64,000 nucleotides of DNA from Macrostomum hystrix (Eukaryota; Platyhelminthes; Macrostomidae): the NCBI GenBank assembly GCA_950097015.1, contig CATNEN010000010.1, positions 2,434,501-2,498,500 of the forward strand, read 5' to 3'. The stretch's first letter is position 1. Every line of letters begins with the position of its first letter. Position numbers and translations under genes: made by a program. Under the pieces are notes generated by a model, which was given only the letters and a program-made list of their open reading frames with translations, ran no database searches and had not been told where the DNA came from. Positions 21,301 through 31,861 of the stretch are shown piece by piece.

Positions 21301-21495
21301 TCTCAGTAACTCTCCTATCTCAGTCACTCTCCAATCTCAGTAACTCTCCAATCTCAGTCACTCTCCAATCTCAGTCACTCTCCAATCTCAGTCACTCTCC
21401 AATCTCAGTCACTCTCCAATCTCAGTAACTCTCCAATCTCAGTCACTCTCCAATCTCAGTCACTCTCCAATCTCAGTTACTCTCCAATCTCTCCA
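21300..21495. repeat. 17-bp minisatellite upstream of the TRPC gene
   Basis: About 11 copies of TCTCAGTCACTCTCCAA with small variants. It lies about 400 bp upstream of the first recognised TRPC exon, possibly in an intron between an unseen leader exon and that exon. Confidence 0.9.
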
Positions 21496-21918
21496 CAATG
21501 TGACCCACAATGTCCTCATATTTGTTTTTCTGAATCCACTCTCTGCGACCGCTCAGCAGTCAGTGAGCGAAGCCCCCTTTCCAGGAAATGCGCTTTAAGC
21601 TCGAGAATATCCCGATAATAGCAGCGGCTGCGTAAGTTATTGATTTTCCAACCAGCCTTGGTTTATTCCTCTCCCCTGCCAGGACCTCCCGCCCTGCCCT
21701 AATCACCGGGGCCGTCTGTGCTCAAGTTTCTCTTCGGGCGCAGAGATTCCCAGCTCAGCAGCAGCAGCAGCGCGGGTAATTTGAGCGAAACGGAAGCCAA
21801 GAATGAGGCGGCTGCACAGATCTTCGGCCACGGATTTAGGCGGGCCGGGGAATCTTCCAAGCTCCGCTGTCTGTCCCTGCCCTGGCGGCCCGGACAGTTC
21901 TCGGACACAAAGTCCAGC

Positions 21919-24900
21919 ATGGCAGCGGCCTCGCCTGACACCGGCCTGCTGCACAGCATCGCTCAGGCCGACACCGAGATCGAAGCCCAGGTGCGGCTCA
22001 TGCTGGACGCCCGCCTGCGGCACTGCATCAAGTTCAACAAGCTGCCGAAGCTGCGGGCGGCGCTGCACGCAGGGGAGCCGGCCGGAGTCAACCTGCAGGC
22101 CTGCCTGGTCATGGCCGTCAGCGAGCGGCGGCCCGCCATCGTCAGCTACCTCATGCGGGAGCTGGGGGTGAGGCGGGGTGGCTCATGGTCTCAGAGAATA
22201 TGGTCATGGAGGGGGCGGGGTGGCTCATGGTCTCAGAGAATATGGTCATGGAGGGGGCGGGGTGGCTCATGGTCTCAGAGAATATGGTCATGGAGGGGGC
22301 GGGGTGGCTGATGATCTCAGAGAATATGGTCATGGAGGGGGCGGGTTGGCTCATGGTCTCAGAGAATATGGTCATGGAGGGGGCGGGGTGGCTCATGATC
22401 TGATTTGTGAAATGCACTTGCAGGTGCGGCTGCCATTTTATCACAGCGACTACGAGAACTGCGGCTGCAGCATCTGCTCAGCCATGGCTGCCGATCCTCG
22501 CTGTCTTCAGGTGAGCTTAGAGAGAGAACTTCTGCTCCTAGCAGCAATTGAACTGTCCAACTTGAGCAAGCAGTTTGGAATGCAGAAGCACTGACGAAAA
22601 CAATTTACCCGAGACCCTACAAGATTAACAATGGCATAAAGATATGGAAAGATAAGCAATGCACTATACCGCATGAATATAGGGTTGGGGGCACCGGTAC
22701 AGCATGGGTGACACGCTGGCACGCACTCACACAGGTGTGTACATCTGTGGTGTGTGGAGGTTGGCCCTCACGGGCGTACGACAAGCCAACAAGCCTTCTC
22801 TCCGCGGCTGCACCCTGAGTAAATGTGGCCTCAGAGCGGAATCGAGCTCAGGGACATTGGTGTGAGACTCGGACCGCTCGGCCACTCGCCCCTGCCAACC
22901 GTTGCCAAGGCCTCTTTCGAATGCTGCCAACACTTCCCCGCCCAGGTTTACGCCCTGGAGATTTTCCCCTGCGCCGTGTCGCCGCTGTACGTGTTCTGCC
23001 TGGAGACCTCCGAGGCGGCGCCGGACCCGGTCGTCTACTGCCTGCGCATGGCGGCCCGCCTTTGCCAGGCCCGCTCCGGCCTGCTGCAGCGCGGCCTCGT
23101 GAAAGCCTACAAGCTGAGCAAGCGGGCCATCTGCGCCTGCCTCGACCTCCTGCTGGACCAGACCGAGACCCGCCTGCAGGCCCGCCAGCTGCTGCTGCAC
23201 TGCGTTGAGCCTGAGCTGGCGGCCTGCACCAGTCAGTTCAGCCCGCACCTGGGTGAGTCTTCTCAGCCAGTCACTCAGCCAGTCACTCAGCCAGTCACTC
23301 AGCCAGTCACTCAGCCAGTCACTCAGCCAGTCATTCAGCCAGTCACTCAGCCAGTCACTCAGCCAGTCACTCAGCCAGTCACTCAGCCAGTCACTCAGCC
23401 AGTCACTCAGCCAGTCACTCAGCCAGTCACTCAGCCAGTCACTCAGCCAGTCACTCAGCCAGTCACTCAGCCAGTCACTCAGCCAGTCTGCGTCATCCCG
23501 CAGGCCGCACGCTGCTGCTGGCGGAGTTCCGCCTCACCAAACCGCTAGTCCACCGGGCCACCCAGACGGTGCTTGAGGCGGAGTTCTCGCGCGGCTCCGA
23601 GTTCCTTGGCGACATGTGGTCCGTGCTGGGCTTTGCCAAGATGCTGCTGGTCAGTGCAGTGGCGTTCTTTGTCCTGACTCCGGTGTCCATCCTGTTCCCG
23701 CACCCCAGCCTGGTTCGCTTCCTGAAGTCAGCGCGAGTCCTGGCTGTCATGGAGGTGGTTTCCATAGGAACCTACATGACGCTGATGCTGGCCGGGGCCA
23801 ACACCTCCAGCAACGACATCCAGGTTCGGGATCGCCTGCATCTGCCAACCTCCCATTCAGTTCCCTCATCCCCCATTCAGTTCCCTCATCTCCCATTCAG
23901 TTCCCTCATCTCCCATTCAGTTCCCTCATCTCCCATTCAGTTCCCTCATCTCCCATTCAGTTCCCTCATCTCCCATTCAGTTCCCTCATCTCCCATTCAG
24001 TTCCCTCATCTCCCATTCAGTTCCCTCATCTCCCATTCAGTTCCCTCATCTCCCATTTAGTTCCCTCATCTCCCATTTAGTTCCCTCATCTCCCATTTAG
24101 TTCTCTCATCTCCCATTCAGTTCCCTCATCTCCCATTCAGTTCCCTCATCTCCCATTTAGTTCCCTCATCTCCCATTCAGTTCCCTCATCTCCCATTCAG
24201 TTCCCTCATCTCCCATTCAGTTCCCTCATCTCCCATTCAGTTCCTTCATCTCCCATTCAGTTCCTTCATCTCCCATTCAGTTCCCTCATCTCCCATTCAG
24301 TTCCCTCATCTCCCATTCAGTTCCCTCATCTCCCATTCAGTTCCCTCATCTCCCATTTAGTTCTCTCATCTCCCATTCAGTTCCTTCATCTCCCATTCAG
24401 TTCCCTCATCTCCCATTCAGTTCCCTCATCTCCCATTCAGTTCCCTCATCTCCCATTCAGTTCCCTCATCTCCCATTCAGTTCCCTCATCTCCCATTCAG
24501 TTCCCTCATCTCCCATTCAGTTCTCTCATCTCCCATTCAGTTCCCTCATCTCCCATTCAGTTCCCTCATCTCCCATTCAGTTCTCTCATCTCCAATTCGG
24601 TTCCCTCATCTCTCATTCAATTTCGTGTTTCAGTCCATCGTCTGCTTCAACAGCGACGACAGCTACCTGCGCCTTCAGATGTTCGCCCTGGCCTTCATCG
24701 TGGCCCGCCTAATTGATGAGGCCTACAACCTCGGCCTGATGTCGGCAGGGCAGTTCTACGTCAGCATGTTCGACTACCTGCTGACTGTCAGCCTGGCGAT
24801 GCACTTCTCCTCGCTGCTTTTCCTGTCCATCTGGTCCAGCGACGTGGAAATCTTCGGCGTCAGCATGCCGCGCATTAGCCAGAGCCTCTGCAACGGCAGC

Positions 24901-26957
24901 GGGAACAGCTCCGTGCCCGGACCCGACCTGTGCACCGTGCTGCAGGCCCTCTACGACTCCGGCGACAGCCAGGACCTGGGCACCCTGCGCACACTCATGG
25001 AGCCCGTGTTCTACATCAACACCATCACCGGCTTGGGTGCGGCGTGCGGCCGACTGATAGGGGATGCGATGCGATGGGATGGGATGCGATGCGATGGGAT
25101 GGAATGGGAGAGGATGTGAGGGGATGTGAGAGGATGTGAGGGGATGTGAGAGGATGGGAGGGGATGTGAGAGGATGGGAGGGGATGGCAGAGGATGGGAG
25201 GGGATGTGAGAGGATGGGAGGGGATGGCAGAGGATGGGAGGGGATGGCAGAGGATGGGAGGGGATGGCAGAGGATGGGAGGGGATGTGAGAGGATGGGAG
25301 GGGATGTGAGAGGATGGGAGGGGTTGTGAGAGGATGGGAAGGGATGTGAGAGGATGGGAGGGGATGTGAGAGGATGGGAGGGGATGTGAGAGGATGGGAG
25401 GGGATGTGAGAGGATGGGAGTGGATGTGAGAGGATGGGAGGGGATGTGAGAGGATGGGAGGGGATGTGAGAGGATGGGAGGGGATGTGAGAGGATGGGAG
25501 GGGATGTGAGAGGATGGGAGGGGATGTGAGAGGATGGGAGGGGATGTGAGAGGATGGGAGGGGGTGGCAGGTGATGGGAGGGGATGTGAGAGGATGGATC
25601 GGAGAGGACAGATGGGATGGGATCAGAGGGGATGGACAGGAGAGGGGAGAGGATATCATAGCGGAATGGGAGCGGGTCATGAGGCTGGAAGTTGATTAGA
25701 TGCACTCAAGTGTGCAAGCAGCCGCTCACCCCTGCCCGCAGGCAATCTGTTCCTGTTCATATCTCTGGGCAATGTGTTCGTGTGGCAGAAGACCATGGGA
25801 GTCCTGGCCATCACTGTGCAGAGCATGATGAAGGATGTGGCCAAGTTCCTGTCTGTGCTGATCACGGTGCACATTGCCTACACCACCGCCATGACCAACT
25901 TGTACCGCAACTTCCAGTGTGGCGTCAGCGTGTTTGGCAGCACCTTCACCTCCATTGCGGTGACCTTCTTCTGGGCAATGTTCGGCATGACCACGCCGCA
26001 GGACTACACACTGACTGGCACCACCTCCACCTGGGACCAGTTCTTCAGTCCCATGCTGGCTGTACAGTTCGCAACCTTCATGGGTAAGGTTTAGGGCTGT
26101 GCTACTTGAAGGTTGCCTTCTCGATGGTTGCCTTCTCGATGGATGCCTTCTCGATGGTTGCCTTCTCGATGGATGCCTTCTCGATGGTTGCCTTCTCGAT
26201 GGTTGCCTTCTCGATGGTTACCTTCTCGATGGTTGCCTTCTCGATGGATGCCTTCTCGATGGTTGCCTTCTCGATGGATGCCTTCTCGATGGTTGCCTTC
26301 TCGATGGTTGCCTTCTCGATGGTTACCTTCTCGATGGTTGCCTTCTCGATGGTTGCCATCTCGATGGTTGCCTTCTCGATGGATGCCTTCTCGATGGTTG
26401 CCTTCTCGATGGTTGCCTTCTCGATGGTTGCCTTTTAATAGGACCACCCACCCCTCCACTCGAGTTCAGGCCAGATACTGTACGCCAGCTGGATGATCCT
26501 TGGCTTTGTTGTGTGCGTCAACCTGCTCATCGCCATGATGTCTGTCAGCTTCCAGCGCATCCAGAGCGACAAGGACAACAGCTGGCTGCGCGCCCGCACC
26601 CGCCGAATGATCCGCTTCACTCTAGTCCACCACCACCAGCTGCTGCCACTGCCGGTGCCCTACAACCTGGCCAGCCCCATCGTGTTCGCCGCGCACCACC
26701 TGCTCAGCAGCGTGCTGCCTGCTTCGACCGCTGACATTGTCGACGATGGCGACTCCGACAACGAGCGCGATCGACGAGTGCGGCGACAACAACTGCTTGA
26801 GGAGCTGCGGGATCGAATAGCCGTCGACCTCCGGTTGGAGACCTCAGCCGTGACGGCGGCGGCAGCGGCGGCAGCAGCGAGGACCTCCCGGAAAGCAGCG
26901 TCAACCGCTGAAGTTGATGAGCTTGCCTGCTGCGATGACGATGTCTTCAGCCAGTGA
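21919..26957 (+). CDS. TRPC-family cation channel (7 exons)
   Basis: Exons are 21919-22167, 22424-22510, 22946-23252, 23504-23823, 24634-25036, 25742-26083 and 26470-26957; every junction is GT/AG and in phase, giving 731 residues. The N-terminus has the last ankyrin-like unit (LQACLVMAVSERRPAIVSYL), the TRPC-typical CGCSIC block and the LLDQTETRLQARQLLLH helix. Six membrane helices follow, with pore FFWAMFGMTTP at about residue 530, S6 ending NLLIAMMSVSFQ, and a TRP-box-like region (SWLRARTRRM...LPLPVPYNL; EWKFAR in vertebrates). TRPCs are Ca2+-permeable plasma-membrane channels downstream of phospholipase C. Only about one ankyrin unit is present. The frame is open upstream to about 21703 without ATG, so earlier exons probably exist. 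Confidence 0.9.
22168..22405 (+). repeat. 42-bp minisatellite, TRPC intron 1
   Basis: Five to six copies of a 42-bp unit (core GGTCTCAGAGAATATGGTCA). The array begins at the donor itself: GGGGGTGAGG at the exon border resembles the GGGGGCGGGG at the end of each unit. Confidence 0.92.
22735..22895 (-). mobile_element. tRNA-derived SINE in TRPC intron 3
   Basis: Read on the - strand, GAGTGGCCGAGCGGTC (A box at about 22873-22885) resembles the 5' part of Leu/Ser tRNAs. GAGCTCGATTCCG (B box at about 22838-22848) follows at tRNA-like spacing. About 100 bases of non-tRNA body follow, including a 22-bp word (22790-22811) that recurs with one change at 35106-35127. An A/B-box head plus an unrelated body is the structure of a Pol III-transcribed SINE. 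It is antisense to the channel gene. The 3' end is not clearly delimited. Confidence 0.6.
23264..23490 (+). repeat. 12-bp minisatellite, intron between TRPC exons 3 and 4
   Basis: Nineteen or so copies of CAGTCACTCAGC fill the intron 23253-23503 from just after the donor to about 15 bp before the acceptor. Every unit contains CAG words preceded by pyrimidines, so it resembles a series of weak acceptors. Confidence 0.95.
23850..24615 (+). repeat. 20-bp minisatellite, intron between TRPC exons 4 and 5
   Basis: About 38 copies of TTCCCTCATCTCCCATTCAG fill the intron 23824-24633. Each unit is a pyrimidine tract followed by CAG, a good mimic of a 3' splice site. The true acceptor (GTGTTTCAG before exon 5) directly follows a degenerate unit. 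A few units vary at single positions (TTTAG, TTCTC, TTCCT). Confidence 0.96.
25110..25595 (+). repeat. 20-bp minisatellite, intron between TRPC exons 5 and 6
   Basis: About 23 copies of GGGATGTGAGAGGATGGGAG and variants (GGCAG for GTGAG). The GTGAG in most units is a donor-like word. The array begins about 70 bp after the true donor via GGGATGCGAT precursor repeats. Confidence 0.95.
26107..26438 (+). repeat. 15-bp minisatellite, intron between TRPC exons 6 and 7
   Basis: Twenty-two copies of TTGCCTTCTCGATGG with two positions varying (TTGCC, ATGCC, TTACC). Open in all frames on both strands, giving false low-complexity ORFs of 85-210 codons. Confidence 0.96.
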
Positions 26958-27863
26958 CGAGCTGTGCGGAGAGACTTTCTTAGGGACTTTTGACTCGTCT
27001 GTCAAAGCAGTAGAACGACCACGCTATTTTTCCCCTGGGGAAAGACCGTGGGAAATTTCAAATACCCACTGCCTACTTCACGATAACTCCTTAACCGAAT
27101 GACCGATTTTGTGAAAGTCCTACCCATGGATAAATTTCCCACCCTTTACGATGAACTGACTTTCAAAACCGTCCGAAATCAGTCAGCATCGTCGAGATAT
27201 TCAACCATTCTTGTCGAAGGCCCAGGTGACAAGGACAACTGACATTGCTCTGTATAAACAGCCCGAGTGTGCTGCCCGAGCCATTGGTTTGGGCTGCATG
27301 CGCAGGGTCTGTGAAAGATACAATTCAGACTACTGACAACAGTAGAACAGCAAAGACTTGGCTGCAAAACTCTCACATAACACTAAAAAGTATCGCCATA
27401 AAAATGGCAAGCTTAAAAGAGACTTCTGTGCACACTGAGAGTGGTGGGAGAGGACTGCGTGTGACGAAGGCAAACAAGCCAGAAACCGGTCTCGGTCTGC
27501 CAGCGCGAGGTTCGTTCCCCACTTTTAGTGTGTTACAGGGTCACTGCGGCCAAGTCCCACTTTCTCTCCCACCCGAGTTCTGAAACGCATCGAATCTGTA
27601 AATTACGGCTAGAAAGGTGAAAGCGAGCTCGAAATTGCGGACCGAAACGCCCCAACCTGCGACTGCGGTATTAACGGGAGTGAAATAAAAATCGATATTG
27701 GAAATCCAGTCAGCCAGCCGTGTCTCGAGCTGCTTTTTATTATTGCAAAGCTGAAGTGGGAGCGGCACGGCGAGAGAGTTGAGCAGCGAGCAAGGGGAAA
27801 ATTCGCGAACCCTGAAATTCCAATCGACTCATCTCTACTCAACTCGAATCACTTCTCAAACCA
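26958..27863. other. Spacer with one copy of a dispersed repeat (about 27000-27190)
   Basis: About 190 bp at 27005-27190 is recognisably related to 29815-30005 (shared words: CGCTATTTT, CCCACTG, CTACTTCAC, CCGAATGA, GTGAAAGT, GTCAGCATC), in the same orientation, with many differences. It contains no ORF. The remainder to 27863 is the presumed promoter and leader of the 7B2-like gene. Confidence 0.55.
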
Positions 27864-28427
27864 ATGACTATGCGATTGTCCCCGACAAAGTTGCTGCTGC
27901 TGCTGCTGCTACTGCCAGCGCTACCCTCCGATCAGCTCTCGGTGTCGAAGGAGGACGCTGAGTTCCTCAATCGTCGGCACGCGCGCTTCGCTCGCCTGTT
28001 GAAGTCAGCGGACAATCAGGAGCGGCCACGGTCGCCGGAGCAGCAGTCAGCAGCCGCTGACGCGCTGTGGTCCGAGCTGCTGAACGTCACGAAGGTGGAG
28101 GAGGCAGACTATTACAAGCTGAAATCAGTGGGGTTGAGGGCCAAGGAGCCTCGGCCGCAGTTCGCTCGCAAGCTGGCGACGAAGGATGGGCCCTGCCAGC
28201 GGTTTTGCAACCCGCCGAATCCCTGCCCGCTGGGCCAGACGCCACAATCGACTGGCGGGCGCTGCCAGAACATAACCGCCGCGGACAGCACCGCCGACTA
28301 CAACAAGGCCTACCTGCGGCCCCAGGTGCTGGCGGGCACCTGCATCTGCGACGTGCAGCACAACCCGCTGTTCTGCAACGCTGACACCGCGCGCGAGGAA
28401 GATTCAGGCGATCAGCCAAGACCGTGA
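27864..28427 (+). CDS. Secreted Cys-rich protein, possibly 7B2 (secretogranin V)-like
   Basis: A single-exon ORF of 187 residues. The signal peptide is [20 protein letters not shown], followed by a charged helical segment (DAEFLNRRHARFARLLK). A Cys-rich C-terminal half begins at about residue 109 (GPCQRFCNPPNPCPLGQT). The core PPNPCPxGxT followed by a later GxCxxN and TAxY resembles the signature PPNPCPVGKT...GCLENTPDTAEF of 7B2, the chaperone of prohormone convertase 2 in the secretory pathway. The dibasic furin site and the C-terminal inhibitory peptide of 7B2 are not evident, and extra Cys residues (CICDV, FC) are present. It may therefore be a diverged member or a different secreted protein. 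The start ATG at 27864 directly precedes the signal peptide. Confidence 0.5.
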   Translation: MTMRLSPTKLLLLLLLLPALPSDQLSVSKEDAEFLNRRHARFARLLKSADNQERPRSPEQQSAAADALWSELLNVTKVEEADYYKLKSVGLRAKEPRPQFARKLATKDGPCQRFCNPPNPCPLGQTPQSTGGRCQNITAADSTADYNKAYLRPQVLAGTCICDVQHNPLFCNADTAREEDSGDQPRP

Positions 28428-28439
28428 GGCACCATGGGA

Positions 28440-29240
28440 CTGCAACTGAGTCTGAGACACTGAGGGGAGAAGGAGACACTGAGGGGAGAAGGAGACACTG
28501 AGGGGAGAAGGAGACACTGAGGGGAGATGGAGACACTGAGGGGAGATGGAGACACTGAGGGGAGAAGGCGACACTGAGGGGAGATGGAGACACTGAGGGG
28601 AGAAGGAGACACTGAGGGGAGAAGGAGACACTGAGGGGAGAAGGCGACACTGAGGGGAGATGGAGACACTGAGGGGAGAAGGAGACACTGAGGGGAGAAG
28701 GAGACACTGAGGGGAGAAGGAGACACTGAGGGTAGATGGACAAACTCAGGGGAGAAGGAGACACTGAGGGGAGATGGACAAACTCAGGGGAGAAGGAGAC
28801 ACTGAGGGGAGAAGGAGACACTGAGGGGAGATGGACAAACTCAGGGGAGAAGGAGACACTGAGGGGAGATGGACAAACTCAGGGGAGAAGGAGACACTGA
28901 GGGTAGATGGACAAACTCAGGGGAGAAGGAGACACTGAGGGGAGATGGACAAACTCAGGGGAGAAGGAGACACTGAGGGGAGATGGAGACACTGAGGGGA
29001 GATGGAGACACTGAGGGGAGAAGGAGACACTGAGGGGAGATGGACAAACTCAGGGGAGAAGGAGACACTGAGGGTAGATGGACAAACTCAGGGGAGAAGG
29101 AGACACTGAGGGGAGATGGACAAACTCAGGGGAGAAGGAGACACTGAGGGGAGATGGACAAACTCAGGGGAGAAGGAGACACTGAGGGGAGATGGACAAA
29201 CTCAGGGGAGAAGGAGACACTGAGGGAGACACTGAGGGGA
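28440..29240 (+). repeat. 19-bp minisatellite after the 7B2-like gene
   Basis: About 42 copies of a 19-bp unit in two subtypes, AGGGGAGAAGGAGACACTG and a form with ATGGACAAACTC. In the first third the subtypes are mixed; later they alternate regularly, forming a 38-bp higher-order unit. It starts about 20 bp after the stop codon. Confidence 0.94.
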
Positions 29241-30006
29241 GAAGGAGAGCAGGAGGAGAAGGAGAGCAGGAGGGAGAAGAGGCAGGCAATGTAACCAGGC
29301 CTTTCAGACGCAGAGGGTATCACAGAAATAAATCAGGGTTAGGGAACACTTTGATGAATCCAGTGATAATGGCAAGAAGAATATAATTTTCAGATAATCC
29401 AAGAGCCTGCGAGTAAAGGAGGCAGCAGTGGAACCCGCATGACGAAATAAATAAATGCAAGCTTGACTGATAGTCTGACTATGCTCCACACGACCGACTT
29501 TGAGCTTGACTTTAACATTCTTTCAAAGGCAGAAAGCTGCTTAAAACAAGGCTGTGCAGCTGTTGTCTGATGACATTTTAATTGTCACAAATCACCGATG
29601 GATTATGAAAATGTAACGTTTACAGAACAATACCATGATTCTACTTACAGTAGCATAAGAAGTTGGCACAAAACGGACGTTTTTAATTTTTCGACATCAA
29701 AGGATTTTCATGTGGCATCAATGATGGCTGATTGCTAACCGAATTCTGTATCAGTCACCTCAAGGTCACACAAATATTCAAGCAGCTCAACGAACTATTA
29801 CTGAGCGATCCTAAACACTAGGCAGACACGCTATTTTCCCCCTTGGGAAAACCAGGGGGTGTTACAACTACCCACTGACTACTTCACAATTGCTCCAAAA
29901 CCGAATGACAGATTCCCGTGAAAGTTCGCAATATGGATCAAATATTCTCACCTTAACGGTTAATTTACTTTAAAGGCTGTCCGACGTCAGCATCATAATC
30001 AAAGGG
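29241..30006. other. Spacer with second copy of the dispersed repeat (about 29815-30005)
   Basis: The end of this stretch is the diverged partner of 27005-27190. No coding region is supported. The rest is unique AT-rich sequence. Confidence 0.5.
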
Positions 30007-30129
30007 TCACTGAGAAATCGCAGCGTGATAATCTGCGTTTTTCAGCGCAGAACAAAAAGTAGAAACACAAGGTTTGAAAACTGATTTATCGCAAAAATCA
30101 ATTGATCTTTGTACTTTTAGACAAATTTC

Positions 30130-30605
30130 GCACAGCAACAAATGAGCGCACGGCAGGGTCACGTGACTCCGGGCTCTGCGCCTGCAACTGATGCACCTGT
30201 CTGATGCCTCTTCGAAATCACGCTTCCTGCTGCTGGACAATGAATCTGAAGAAGACACTACCCGTTGCCCGGTCTCTGCTGCTCTGCCATCGGTCTCTGC
30301 TGCTCTGCCATCGGTCTCTGCTGCTCTGCCATCGGTCTCTGCTGCTCTGCCATCGGTCTCTGCTGTGCGGACGCTCCCGACGCATCAAGCAATGCGCTGA
30401 CGCTCAGCGCGGCCTCCACGTCGATCCCGTGACCGCAGTCGGGAAGCAGCCGCTCGCACTCGTGGATCAGCTCGATGAGGTCGCCCGGTCTGCTGGCCAG
30501 ACGGTCTCCCTGAGTCATGAAATGACGACAGGCGCAGAACATCACGCTGCTCCTGTCGAAGCCGTACGACTCGACCAGACCGAGCATCGACTTGCGCTCG
30601 AGCAG
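30130..30605 (-). pseudogene. IAP copy A, 3' part (UBA-like, 7-residue repeats, broken RING)
   Basis: On the - strand this continues copy A after the retrotransposon. It encodes LLERKSMLGLVESYGFDRSS (UBA-like segment), four 7-residue QRPMAEQ units, then a stop and a frame change. The start of the IAP RING follows (CISCRRRARSHVTLPCAH, then LLLCEIC), but the last two Cys ligands and the family end are missing, since the sequence diverges after CLK. With the BIR half 4 kb away and the frame broken, this copy cannot give a standard protein. It is in opposite orientation to copies B-D. Confidence 0.8.
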
Positions 30606-30640
30606 GTTGTTGTTGTTGTTGTTGGCGTACGGATCCCTCG

Positions 30641-31861
30641 CTAGGCATATGGGGGGCGCGCCAGCGCGCCCGTCGCCTCGACGAAGATCCGCACCCGATT
30701 CGGGGCCTCCCACAGGAGGGACATTGAGCCAGCAGAATGGAGGAGTTTGTGGCGTTGATCGGCCCACCTGGGGCATTCAAGCAGGAAGTGCCGCGTGTCC
30801 TCCTCGGGAGCGTTGCAGTGAGGGCAAGACGCAGCGGGTACCTTGCCCCAGCGGTGTAGAGTGGCTTGTAGGAAAGGCGCGCGGTTCGCCCTGAGTTGGA
30901 ACAGCGCCACCTCCGCCGCACGAGGCCAGGCACGGCCGACCTGCAGCCGTTTGCCGCCGCTGAGTCGGTGTGGGTGGTCCAGAGGGACTAGGTCTTTGTA
31001 GGCTCGGTCATCTTCCGCTTGACCTTGCCGCTTGAGAGCAGCTCTGAGTGCCGCGACCGGTGTTGGCATGTTCTCTTGCGGGAGCGAGCAGCCCCCGCGA
31101 GCCAGAATGTCGGCTTCCTCATTGAGCGCCAGCCCGGCGTGGCCCGGTACCCAGATTACAGTGGGCCGGTGGTCCGTGGCGAGCTGCTCCAGCAGAATGG
31201 ACGCCTGTGCAGTTGCGTGGTCTGTCTGGCATTTACGCTGTGACTGGAGCCGGTCGAAGAGCGCTTGGGAGTCGAACAGCAGCCAGACGGACATGCTGGG
31301 GCGTCCGTGGAGATTGGCCAGGGCCACCTCGAGACCAGCTGCGGCCGCAGCGGCCTCCGCGGTCGTTGAGCAGGTTAGGTGCCCCGCTGGGACACTGCCT
31401 CTGATGTCCCGGCTCCCTGGGGCCCGCTGCCGAATCAGGTAGCCGCCTCCTCCATTACGGATGCCTTCCTCTGCTGCGCCGTCGGTCCAGATCTGCAGGT
31501 CTGGTGGGTCTTCCTGCCTCAGGCGGTCTAGCAGCTCCAGGGTTCTTGTCCTCCGAACAACTGGTGCCTCGTCGCGGCTGGTTTCGACACGGACGAACCA
31601 GGTCGGGAGACTGCGGGACCAGGGGCGACGAAAGCAGGTGGGGGGGATACGGCCTTCCACCCGGTCGCGGCCTCCTTCCACAGTGCTCAGTGTCTCGATG
31701 GCCGACTCGCGCCAAGAGCTTCGGGTGCCCGCGGTCCTCGCCTTGAGTCTGGTGCGGGTGGCAGACGGGCTGGCCAGATCGCGAAGTAGATGCCCTTCAG
31801 GGAACTGCTGGCAGCGCAGGAGCAGCTCCGCGGCCCTCTGCCGGCAGATGGTGTTGAACGG
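30641..31861 (-). pseudogene. Element 1: RNase H and zinc knuckle
   Basis: In frame with the upstream RT across one TAG. RNase H motifs are IWTDGAAEEG, TTAEAAAAAAGLE, LLFDSQALFDRL and VIWVPGHAGLALNEEAD, in the usual order with all acidic residues kept. The C-terminal CPHC...DTRHFLLECP resembles the zinc-knuckle-like tail of RNase H-bearing non-LTR elements. The ORF ends only about 35 bp before the tail. Confidence 0.88.

Noticed and set aside
26091..26734. Leu/Asp- and His/Arg-Glu-rich ORFs over the 15-bp array
   Set aside because: Artefacts of a stop-free 15-bp repeat inside a TRPC intron.
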